Shown piece by piece: positions 1 through 6,133 of a stretch of 7,985 bases of DNA. Numbering within the stretch: position 1 is the stretch's first letter; the number at the start of each line of letters is the position of its first letter. Origin of the DNA: Chlamydiales bacterium (GTDB taxonomy: Bacteria; Chlamydiota; Chlamydiia; Chlamydiales; JAACFD01); NCBI GenBank assembly GCA_009937555.1, contig JAACFD010000086.1, forward strand, positions 1-7,985, written 5' to 3'. The position numbers and the translations under genes are program-made. The notes below the pieces were generated by a model that made no database searches, was not told where the DNA came from, and worked only from the letters and a program-made list of their open reading frames with translations.

Positions 1-1149
1 TATGCAGAAGAGTATGCCATGGTTAAAGAAGAGATCAGTTCAAGAATGGAACCCTATAGGCAACAGCTCTTTTTTGGAAGAGAAGTAAAGATAGCTAACT
101 TAGTAGATATGTATGGACAGGAAAAAATTAAGCTTACTGGCTTTGGAATCGTAACAGGTTTAAATGGAACAGGGGACTCTTCAGACGCAGCCAAGAAGAT
201 GATACTGAATGTAGCAGAAAAGCAAGGGATTAGAATAGATGCAGATGATTTAGCAGGATCTAATATTGCTTTAGTTTCACTCTCAGCAGAAGTTAATCCT
301 CAAGACCGTGTATTTGATGTAGCGACAAAGTCTATTTCTGACTCAAAGTCACTGCAGAATGGCTTTTTAGAAGCTTCAACTCTCAGTCCTGTAGGTAGTT
401 CAGATATTCTTGCAGTAGTTTCAGGGCCTATTGCTTTAGGTGGAAGGTTTTTTGGATCAGGAGGAGGTGGCGGAGGTGAAGAGACCTCAGTAACTTCGGG
501 ACATCCAACTATAGGGTATGTGATTAATGGTGGTGAAATGCTAGAAGAATTACCTATTGAGCGCCTTAGAGAAGGAAAAGTAGTGCTTTACTTAAAGCAT
601 CCAGATGAGCGTACAGCAACAAATATGGCGGCTTCCATTAACAAGATATTCGAGGACTTAGAAATTATAGCTTCTCCTGTTAATAGCTCTAAAGTTGAAG
701 TGATGATTCCAGAGCTATTTCATGGAGAGCAAGGAAATGGTCGGCTTACTAGACTGATTGCAGATATTGGAGACTTACCTGTTGAGCCATATCAGAAAGC
801 TAGAATAACTATTGATCAGGGAGCAGGGGTAATTGCTATCACAGAAGGGGTAAAAATGGAGTCTGGATCCATTGCAGTGGCAGGACTTACAGTAAAAGTA
901 TCCTCAGAAATGCAAATAGCTATGAGGCAGGGTTTAACAGATGGTGATACCTCAGCCTTTGAGCAACCGGAGCTAGATATAGAAGAAGGTCAGGCAAACT
1001 TTTTACTGATTCCTGCTGGAACAGATCTAGTTGAGGTTCAGTCAACTCTGAATGCTCTGCATTTGCCTCCTACTAGTATGATATCGGTATTAACTGCCAT
1101 GCATAGATCTGGCATGATTCATGCTGATCTACAAGTAATACCAAGATAA
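1..1149 (+). CDS. flgI: Flagellar P-ring protein FlgI, 5' partial
   Basis: FlgI subunits form the P-ring, the periplasmic bushing around the flagellar rod in bacteria with an outer membrane. The family start of the mature protein is seen at residues 27-60 of the visible frame (REVKIANLVDMYG, then GFGIVTGLNGTGD, the classic GLNGTGD block). A glycine-rich loop (GSGGGGGGEE, near base 460) is followed by HPTIGYVINGGE. The family C-terminus is present (LNALHLPPTSMISVLTAMHRSGMIHADLQV). The frame is open from base 1. An ATG at base 19 exists, but it has no convincing ribosome binding site and would give a protein without a signal peptide, which FlgI needs for Sec export. I therefore treat the gene as running in from upstream; 382 residues are visible against about 346 for the mature E. 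coli protein. The 26 residues before REVKIAN are extra compared with typical mature FlgI. The stop is 27 nt before the next gene, which suggests one operon. The family assignment is firm; the true start is unknown. Confidence 0.95.
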   Translation, partial: YAEEYAMVKEEISSRMEPYRQQLFFGREVKIANLVDMYGQEKIKLTGFGIVTGLNGTGDSSDAAKKMILNVAEKQGIRIDADDLAGSNIALVSLSAEVNPQDRVFDVATKSISDSKSLQNGFLEASTLSPVGSSDILAVVSGPIALGGRFFGSGGGGGGEETSVTSGHPTIGYVINGGEMLEELPIERLREGKVVLYLKHPDERTATNMAASINKIFEDLEIIASPVNSSKVEVMIPELFHGEQGNGRLTRLIADIGDLPVEPYQKARITIDQGAGVIAITEGVKMESGSIAVAGLTVKVSSEMQIAMRQGLTDGDTSAFEQPELDIEEGQANFLLIPAGTDLVEVQSTLNALHLPPTSMISVLTAMHRSGMIHADLQVIPR

Positions 1150-1176
1150 GCTAATAAAATAGTAAGGAGATAAAAA

Positions 1177-1572
1177 GTGATTTTTCAAGCACCAAAATCA
1201 GTAGATATTGGCGGATATTATAGTAAGCCCAATATCAGTGAAGAGGATAAAAAAGACCCTGAAAAGGTAGGGGCAATGTTTGAGGCCATCTTCTATAGGA
1301 TGATCTTAAAAGAGGCAAGAAGTTCCTCGCTTGGAGATCCCTTATTTGGAAGTGTCCAAACTGATAGAGCGAAGGAGATGCGCGATGAAGAATTTGCTCA
1401 TCACCTTGCCTCTAAAGGTCAATTGGGTATAAAGAAACTAATTGTAGACCACATCAAGAAACTTGAAGGGGAAGACACTATTCCCCCAGAGAAGTTTCAA
1501 GAGGTGTTTTTTGATAAGAAGAAAACAGAAAATGAATTACTTAGTACATTAAGCCTGGGCTTATTGAAATAA
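1177..1572 (+). CDS. flgJ: FlgJ-type rod-binding protein, single domain
   Basis: This 131-residue protein matches the rod-binding (FlgJ N-terminal) domain. Residues 31-92 carry the family pattern: a helix MFEAIFYRMILKEAR, then DPLFGS, then a helix with EMRDEEFAHHLASKGQLGIKKLIVDHI. In enterobacteria FlgJ is about 313 residues because a peptidoglycan hydrolase domain is fused to the C-terminus. Here only a short charged tail follows, so this protein should cap or scaffold rod assembly in the periplasm without cutting the wall. The start is GTG at 1177, supported by AAGGAGA at 1164-1170 with 6 nt spacing. It lies between flgI and flgN with gaps of 27 and 16 nt. No signal peptide is visible, which fits export by the flagellar type III apparatus rather than Sec. 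Confidence 0.88.
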   Translation: MIFQAPKSVDIGGYYSKPNISEEDKKDPEKVGAMFEAIFYRMILKEARSSSLGDPLFGSVQTDRAKEMRDEEFAHHLASKGQLGIKKLIVDHIKKLEGEDTIPPEKFQEVFFDKKKTENELLSTLSLGLLK

Positions 1573-1588
1573 AAAAGGAGGCATAACA

Positions 1589-2071
1589 ATGGTAGCACTA
1601 AGTGAAGAACAAATAAGGGTAAAGCAGGAGCTTATACAAGTTTTAAAGCGCGAGATTAATTATCTCAGAGAATTAGCTTCTAGCGTTTCTCAAGAGCAAC
1701 AAATGATCCTTGAAAATAACACTAAACAGATTGGAAGTGTCATAGCACAAAGGGAAGATTTGCTAACAAATTTAGTTAAAGTGCGTGAAAAAAGAATTAT
1801 TGAAGAGCGAAGTTATACAGAGTTAATGAATGCTAAGGCTTCAGAAGATCAAGAAATACAAGTGTATTTTGATCAGGTAAGTGAACTTTTAAAGCGTATG
1901 CATAACCAAACGTTTAGAAATAGTTATTTACTTAAGAGCAAGGTGCTTTTTGCAAGAGATCTATTTGAGAAAGTACAGCCAAAAGTAAACAATCTGACAT
2001 ATAGTTCCAAGGGAACAAAAGAGAAAAAAGAGAAAGTATCAACGGTTACAATAATCAATAAAGAGGTTTAA
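1589..2071 (+). CDS. flgN: FlgN-type flagellar export chaperone
   Basis: This 160-residue, charged, almost entirely helical protein has the length and heptad-like pattern of FlgN, the cytoplasmic chaperone that delivers FlgK and FlgL to the export gate. Residues 1-125 read as long amphipathic helices (KQELIQVLKREINYLREL, then REDLLTNLVKVREKR). The last 25 or so residues are lysine-rich and probably disordered. FlgN proteins diverge strongly, so the call rests on length, coiled-coil character and position directly before flgK and flgL, its known clients. The start ATG at 1589 is supported by AGGAGG at 1576-1581 with 7 nt spacing. Only 2 nt separate its stop from the flgK start, so translation is probably coupled. 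flgM, which often precedes flgN in related clusters, is not here: the gap to flgJ is 16 nt. Confidence 0.8.
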   Translation: MVALSEEQIRVKQELIQVLKREINYLRELASSVSQEQQMILENNTKQIGSVIAQREDLLTNLVKVREKRIIEERSYTELMNAKASEDQEIQVYFDQVSELLKRMHNQTFRNSYLLKSKVLFARDLFEKVQPKVNNLTYSSKGTKEKKEKVSTVTIINKEV

Positions 2072-2073
2072 TA

Positions 2074-4305
2074 ATGCCTGGAGATTTTGATGGAATAAGG
2101 CTAGCCAGAACTGGTTTGATGGCGCATCAGACCATGATGGAGATAACAGGAAATAATATTGCAAATGCTTCCAATGAAGACTACACCAGGCAGGTAGCTA
2201 GCTTAGATTCTATAGGTTCATATACAGATGGTCGTAACTTCTATGGTAGAGGAGTGGAGATTTCAGATGTAAAAAGGATTCGTGATGAACTTTTAGATGG
2301 CCAAATAAGGTATACTACTTCAGCTTCAGAGAAGTTGAGTATGCAGTATGAGTGGCTATCAAGAGCTGAAGGAATTTATAATGAGCCTTCGGATACGGGT
2401 GTGGCAGCTAAACTTGCAGATTTCTGGGATGCTTTTCAACAACTTGCAACTGAACCTGAAAGTTATGCTGCAAGAACTAATATTCTAAATAAAACAGATC
2501 AGCTCACTTTTATGATTAATGATGTTTACGATAAGTTTACAAGGTTTAGGGAAGATGTAGATTCATCTCTAAATCAAATTGTAAACCAAGTAAATGTACT
2601 AGGGGGTGAAGTTGCTAATTTAAATGATGAGATTTTCAATATTGAAACAGGCTTGCAATCCGAAGCAAATGACTTAAGAGATAGAAGAGATAAAGCTCTC
2701 AATGAGTTATCAGAGCTCATGGGGATTACCTATTCTTCTGCTGATAATGGGATGGTCAATGTATTTGTAGGGAGTAACCCACTTGTTTGGGAGAATGGAG
2801 TCCAGAACTTAGAGGTAAGGCGCGATATCTTAGATGCCTCTAAAGCTGAAATTGTTTGGGAAACTGGTGATAGAAATGTTGATGTCTCCTCAGGGAAAGT
2901 ATCAGGGCTACTAAAGGTTCGAGATGAACTAGTGCCTACATACTTAGCTGACCTTAACGATTTCTCTTCTACTCTTATCCAGGAAGTAAATAAGATCTAT
3001 TCTAAAGGGGTTTCACTCAATCCTCTTACATCTATAGATAGTGCATTAAGTCATGAAGCATTTGGAGTTACCGAAACAACAACAGAACTTAATCTAGTTG
3101 AGGATGGTGAATATGGATCATTGCACTTCACTTTTTATAATGATGATAAAGAAATAGTCAGGTCTCAAGGGATTATCATAGATAACGATGATTCGTTTGA
3201 TGATATTTTAGATAAAGTTCGAAATATAGATGGTATAGATGTTGTCGTGTTATCTCAGGTTGAAGGGCCTGACCGCGTTCGTTTGTCAATAAATGAGGGT
3301 GAGGTTTCACTAGGAGAAACAGGTTTTTCTATTGCAAAAAATACCGGAGGGTTTGACACAAGTGGGTTTTTAGACCTGTTAGGGTTTAACCAGACTGATA
3401 AATTAGAGTCGACAACGGCATCTCCAGCATTAATTAGTCGTGATTTAAATGAATTAAAATCAATTTTAGGTGTAACTAGTGTTGCTGAAGTATTAGATGA
3501 AGACTTAGGGATTGCTGGTAGGTTTACAATTAATGGTTTTGAAACTTTAACTGAGTCAGGGACCAATAAGGGGTTTTTAGTCCAACAGTTTGCCATAGAA
3601 GTTGAAAGTAGTGATTCCATACAAGATATTATGGACAAAGTAAATAATACTTTAACTGCAGACTATGAGGTTGCCCTTCAGTATAACTCTACAAGCGAAA
3701 AATTAGAGCTTATTTCAGATGCAATGACAGATAGTGAGGGTAATATAGTATTATCTACAGATGCATCTGCAGTAGACAATATAAGGCTCTCTTTTTCTAA
3801 TTCTTATCGATATCCTCAAGATCCTAATGATGAACCTCCTAGAGGTGATAACGGCCTTGGTGATACGGTTGATTTCTTTGCTACTATTCAAATGAATACT
3901 CTAATGAAAGGTTCAGATGCTTCTGATATTGGCCTTAGTGAAATGATAGACTCAGCAGACTTAGTAAACTCAGGGTATAGTATTGCTCAGGGTGATAATT
4001 CAATGGCTATGGAGCTTGTTAACCTACAGTTTAGGCAGGTAGCTGTTAATGAAACTTTTACTATAGCAGAAAACTTTCAGAATATTGTCTCTACTCTAGC
4101 TTCAGATATAAATGATACTGAAAAGCTAGCTGAGAATGAAAGCATACTACTAGATAACTATAAAGCTGAGAAGTCAAGGATCTCAGGTGTTAATTTAGAT
4201 GAGGAGTTATCTAACATGATTGTCTTCCAAAGGGGATACGAAGCAAATGCAAGAATGATATCTATCCTGTCTAAAATGTTGGAAGATCTTGTAAATATTA
4301 TTTAA
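2074..4305 (+). CDS. flgK: Flagellar hook-associated protein 1 FlgK, enlarged
   Basis: FlgK forms the first junction layer between hook and filament. The N-terminal rod/hook signature is clear at residues 7-40 (GIRLARTGLMAHQ, then EITGNNIANASNEDYTRQ). It is followed by helical D1 sequence to about residue 220, including LRDRRDKALNELSELMGI. The C-terminal D0 helix is equally clear at residues 707-743 (LDEELSNMIVFQRGYEANAR). At 743 residues it is about 190 longer than the Salmonella protein (553). The extra length is in the middle, roughly residues 330-590. There two related modules appear, each with strands, a DS..DI.DKV helix, and more strands (near residues 345-405 and 485-555). These resemble the Ig-like or flagellin IN-type modules of other axial proteins and should point outward. 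The start ATG follows GAGGT at 2063-2067, 2 nt after the flgN stop. The family is certain; the nature of the inserted modules is inferred. Confidence 0.96.
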   Translation: MPGDFDGIRLARTGLMAHQTMMEITGNNIANASNEDYTRQVASLDSIGSYTDGRNFYGRGVEISDVKRIRDELLDGQIRYTTSASEKLSMQYEWLSRAEGIYNEPSDTGVAAKLADFWDAFQQLATEPESYAARTNILNKTDQLTFMINDVYDKFTRFREDVDSSLNQIVNQVNVLGGEVANLNDEIFNIETGLQSEANDLRDRRDKALNELSELMGITYSSADNGMVNVFVGSNPLVWENGVQNLEVRRDILDASKAEIVWETGDRNVDVSSGKVSGLLKVRDELVPTYLADLNDFSSTLIQEVNKIYSKGVSLNPLTSIDSALSHEAFGVTETTTELNLVEDGEYGSLHFTFYNDDKEIVRSQGIIIDNDDSFDDILDKVRNIDGIDVVVLSQVEGPDRVRLSINEGEVSLGETGFSIAKNTGGFDTSGFLDLLGFNQTDKLESTTASPALISRDLNELKSILGVTSVAEVLDEDLGIAGRFTINGFETLTESGTNKGFLVQQFAIEVESSDSIQDIMDKVNNTLTADYEVALQYNSTSEKLELISDAMTDSEGNIVLSTDASAVDNIRLSFSNSYRYPQDPNDEPPRGDNGLGDTVDFFATIQMNTLMKGSDASDIGLSEMIDSADLVNSGYSIAQGDNSMAMELVNLQFRQVAVNETFTIAENFQNIVSTLASDINDTEKLAENESILLDNYKAEKSRISGVNLDEELSNMIVFQRGYEANARMISILSKMLEDLVNII

Positions 4306-4341
4306 TTGAGGGTTATTTACCATAATTAGGAGGGAAACAAT

Positions 4342-5295
4342 ATGGGGATAGGCAGAATTGGGAATAACCAATTAACTCAGAAAATATTGTCGCAGCTTAA
4401 TAGCCAGCTTAAGCAGCAGCAAAGATTATTTGAGCAAATTTCATCAAACAAGAAAATAACGAAAGTTTCCGATGATCCTGTTGCAGCAAATAGAATTATG
4501 TCTTTAAGAGAGACTCTTGAAAGAAACTCTCAGTATGAAAGTGTCGCTTCTGGTGCTGATGTTTGGACTAACATAACCAATGCAGCGCTAGATGATGCTA
4601 TTTCTACTTGGGAGCGAGTTAATGAAATTGCTATTTCAGGAGCTGATGGCTCAAAAAATGCAGTTGATCGCGTAGGAATGGCAGAAGAATTAGAACAACT
4701 CTTACAGCACTTAATTCAGATAGGGAATACTACTTTAGGCGGCAAGTCTATATTTTCTGGAGCGCAGACAGATGTATCAGCTTTTAGATTTGAGACAGAC
4801 GCAAATACCGGGCGAGTAACAGGAGTGTTTTTCCAGGGTGATAGTCATACTAGAACAGTAAAGACAAAAGATAGTGGTCATATTGAGTTCAGTATTGCAG
4901 GATCTAATGCAGGGAACATTGATTCCAAAGGTACTTTTATTGATAGCAATAGTGATATTAATGCTTTCAGTACTATGATGGATTTAAGAGATAAGCTTTT
5001 AAATAATAATATTTCAGGTATTACAGGGAATGGAGGTTTATTAGAAGATATTAGCCAGGTTTCTCAGAGTTTTAACTCTGCCCAGGTGCGCTTAGGTGGA
5101 GCCCAAGAAATTATTGATCTGGATAAAAATCGCCTATTAAACGAAAATGCAGAGCTAGAGCAGTATCTGTCTAAAGAAGAAGATGCTGATGTTGCCCAGT
5201 TAATTATGGAACTTAATAATGTTCAAAATGTTTATGAGGCAGCTTTAGCTTCAGGTGGAAGAATTATGCAGTTAACACTGCTCCGCTATATATAG
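4342..5295 (+). CDS. flgL: Flagellar hook-associated protein 3 FlgL
   Basis: FlgL is the second junction protein, lying between FlgK and the flagellin filament. It is 317 residues long, a typical length for the family. The N-terminus is flagellin-like, with LFEQISSNKKITKVSDDPVA at residues 31-50, the family's conserved KxSDDP block. Residues 133-148 hold GGKSIFSGAQTDVSAF, the usual FlgL F-SG-T-F pattern. The C-terminal D1/D0 helices run from about residue 248 (RLGGAQEIIDLDKNRL) to the end, ending in AALASGGRIMQLTLLRYI. The start ATG has a strong AGGAGGG at 4328-4334 with 7 nt spacing. It follows flgK by 36 nt and I see no promoter in that gap, so it should be co-transcribed. FlgN upstream is its expected chaperone. 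Confidence 0.95.
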   Translation: MGIGRIGNNQLTQKILSQLNSQLKQQQRLFEQISSNKKITKVSDDPVAANRIMSLRETLERNSQYESVASGADVWTNITNAALDDAISTWERVNEIAISGADGSKNAVDRVGMAEELEQLLQHLIQIGNTTLGGKSIFSGAQTDVSAFRFETDANTGRVTGVFFQGDSHTRTVKTKDSGHIEFSIAGSNAGNIDSKGTFIDSNSDINAFSTMMDLRDKLLNNNISGITGNGGLLEDISQVSQSFNSAQVRLGGAQEIIDLDKNRLLNENAELEQYLSKEEDADVAQLIMELNNVQNVYEAALASGGRIMQLTLLRYI

Positions 5296-5349
5296 TATAG
5301 GTAGTTGAACAGGAAGCTATAAAGGAAGTGCTTCAGAAAAAAGTATAAT

Positions 5350-5376
5350 TAAACTATGATCAGTTTTAAACGATCT
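5350..5376 (+). promoter_or_regulatory. Candidate sigma-28 promoter for fliW
   Basis: TAAA at 5350-5353 is followed after exactly 15 nt by AACGATCT (5369-5376). This matches the core CGAT of the sigma-28 -10 element GCCGATAA at the canonical spacing. The -10 matches only 4 of 8 positions, so this is a moderate candidate. If used, the transcript would begin near 5383, just at the CCAAGGAGGG motif. Confidence 0.38.
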
Positions 5377-5382
5377 TTTTGT

Positions 5383-5393
5383 CCAAGGAGGGA
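5383..5393 (+). promoter_or_regulatory. Orphan Shine-Dalgarno / CsrA-like GGA site in the fliW leader
   Basis: CCAAGGAGGGA here contains a perfect AAGGAGG, but no ATG, GTG or TTG follows at a usable distance. Stops in the fliW frame at 5395 and 5407 rule out an upstream fliW start. CAAGGA also matches the core of the CsrA binding consensus (CARGGA). It could be a ribosome standby site or a CsrA site; neither is shown by the sequence alone. Confidence 0.35.
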
Positions 5394-5427
5394 ATAAAAG
5401 ACGAGTTAATATAAAAGAAGGTGAGTC

Positions 5428-5859
5428 GTGGCAGATTCTATAAAAGATCAAGCAGATAAAAAGACAACTATTAAAAAAGATAAAATCGTTCACTTTCCTG
5501 AAGGTTTACCAGCCTTTGAGGAAGTTAAAGACTTTGTCTTAATTAATAATAAAGAAGAGGCTCCCTTCTTGTGGCTACAGGCGGTCACTATGCCAGAATT
5601 AGCTTTTGTAGCTATCGACCCTTTTCTTATCTGCCCTGATTACCGTCCTGAAATCTCAGAGGCGGACCTCAAGCAACTAAAAGTTAGTAAAAAAGAAGAC
5701 GTGCTTATCCTTAGTATAGTAAATATGAAAGATAAGACTAGTAAGAGCGTAACCACTAACTTAGTTGGAGTTATCTTGATTAACTGGAAAGAGAAGATCG
5801 GTAAGCAGGTCATCATCAAGAATCATCAAAACTATAGCATCAAGTTTGCAATTAGCTAG
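5428..5859 (+). CDS. fliW: Flagellar assembly factor FliW
   Basis: FliW is a small cytoplasmic protein that binds flagellin or CsrA. Bound to flagellin it leaves CsrA free to repress flagellin translation; when flagellin is exported, FliW removes CsrA. The 143 residues match the family from residue 19 on: KIVHFPEGLPAFEEVKDFVLI (residues 19-39, close to the FPEGLPGFE signature), then FLWLQAVTMPELAFVAIDPFLICPDY, then KEDVLILSIVN, and GKQVIIKNHQNYSIKFAI at the end. The usual NL-API-IN segment reads NLVGVILIN here, so the AP pair is missing. About 18 charged residues precede the family core. The start is GTG at 5428 with AAGGTGAG at 5418-5425 close upstream; in-frame stops at 5395 and 5407 exclude any start before them. 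It lies 132 nt after flgL and 269 nt before the flagellin start. csrA, its usual neighbour, does not follow. Confidence 0.93.
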   Translation: MADSIKDQADKKTTIKKDKIVHFPEGLPAFEEVKDFVLINNKEEAPFLWLQAVTMPELAFVAIDPFLICPDYRPEISEADLKQLKVSKKEDVLILSIVNMKDKTSKSVTTNLVGVILINWKEKIGKQVIIKNHQNYSIKFAIS

Positions 5860-5905
5860 TAAATAGTTATTTGCATCTATTTCTCATATTTTCATCCATA
5901 TATCC

Positions 5906-5929
5906 AAACCTACTTCTCTTTTTAGGTTT
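5906..5929 (+). terminator. Possible weak terminator hairpin after fliW
   Basis: AAACCTA (5906-5912) and TAGGTTT (5923-5929) form a 7-bp stem with a 10-nt pyrimidine loop, followed by ATTTATTCTATTTG, which is T-rich but not a clean run. The position, 47 nt past the fliW stop and before the flagellin promoter, suits a terminator. The stem has only two G-C pairs, so it would be weak. Confidence 0.35.
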
Positions 5930-5978
5930 ATTTATTCTATTTGTAATCAAAGGTTTACATATTTTTCTTAAAAAAACT

Positions 5979-6005
5979 TAAGTTAGCCATCGAGCTTTCC
6001 GATAA
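5979..6005 (+). promoter_or_regulatory. Sigma-28 (FliA/SigD) promoter of the flagellin gene
   Basis: TCCGATAA at 5998-6005 matches the sigma-28 -10 element GCCGATAA at 7 of 8 positions. TAAG at 5979-5982 lies at the canonical 15-nt spacing and matches TAAA at 3 of 4. The region upstream is AT-rich with A and T runs, as strong promoters often have. Transcription should begin near 6012, giving a leader of about 115 nt. The late-gene promoter type fits flagellin. Confidence 0.8.
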
Positions 6006-6011
6006 CTCTTT

Positions 6012-6128
6012 TGTAATTGAAACAAGGATAGCGATAGTGAGAGCAGTAAATGCTTTACTAAAGCTCCTAGAACGCATTCTTAGGATAAGGGTGCATTATT
6101 ATTAATTTGACATGGATGGAGGATGGTC
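6012..6128 (+). promoter_or_regulatory. Structured flagellin leader with CsrA-type GGA sites
   Basis: This predicted 5' untranslated region contains ACAAGGAT (6022-6029), which equals the CsrA core consensus ACARGGAT. It then contains a 10-bp stem: GAGC plus AGTAAA (6041-6050) pair with TTTACT (6054-6059) and GCTC (6063-6066), with AAA bulged. Next is an 8-bp hairpin (6074-6094) with loop AGGAT. Last, a GGA cluster (6114-6123) overlaps the Shine-Dalgarno. The arrangement of upstream GGA sites plus one over the ribosome binding site parallels the known Bacillus hag leader. CsrA control here is inferred; no csrA gene is in the window. Confidence 0.65.
6074..6094 (+). promoter_or_regulatory. Hairpin presenting AGGAT in its loop (candidate CsrA site)
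   Basis: GCATTCTT (6074-6081) pairs fully with AAGGGTGC (6087-6094), including two G-T wobbles, leaving the pentaloop AGGAT at 6082-6086. A GGA in a short hairpin loop is the preferred CsrA target in characterised RNAs. A competing hairpin at 6065-6085 would instead bury this GGA. Confidence 0.6.
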
Positions 6129-6133
6129 ATGTC
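6109..6133 (+). promoter_or_regulatory. Ribosome binding site hairpin over the flagellin start
   Basis: GACATG (6109-6114) and CATGTC (6128-6133) are exact inverted repeats around a 13-nt loop that holds the Shine-Dalgarno GGAGG (6118-6122). Three GGA triplets lie at 6114, 6118 and 6121. The start ATG at 6129 is inside the 3' arm. The Shine-Dalgarno is 6 nt from ATG 6129 but touches ATG 6123 directly, so it decides in favour of 6129. CsrA binding here would block ribosome entry. Confidence 0.55.

Noticed and set aside
3255..3638. Minus-strand open frame of 127 codons inside flgK
   Set aside because: It is fully covered by the well-supported flgK frame, has no family resemblance, and no good ribosome binding site is evident.
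4449..4475. TCCGATGA inside flgL as a sigma-28 -10 element
   Set aside because: It encodes the conserved SDDP of FlgL and has no TAAA-like sequence at the right spacing upstream.
5954..5982. Sigma-A type promoter (TTTACA) before the flagellin gene
   Set aside because: No acceptable TATAAT-like -10 occurs 16-18 nt downstream; the sigma-28 match next to it explains the region better.
6123..6125. ATG at 6123 as the flagellin start
   Set aside because: It directly abuts the Shine-Dalgarno GGAGG (zero spacing), while ATG 6129 has the ideal 6 nt and gives the family-like N-terminus MSFFGV.
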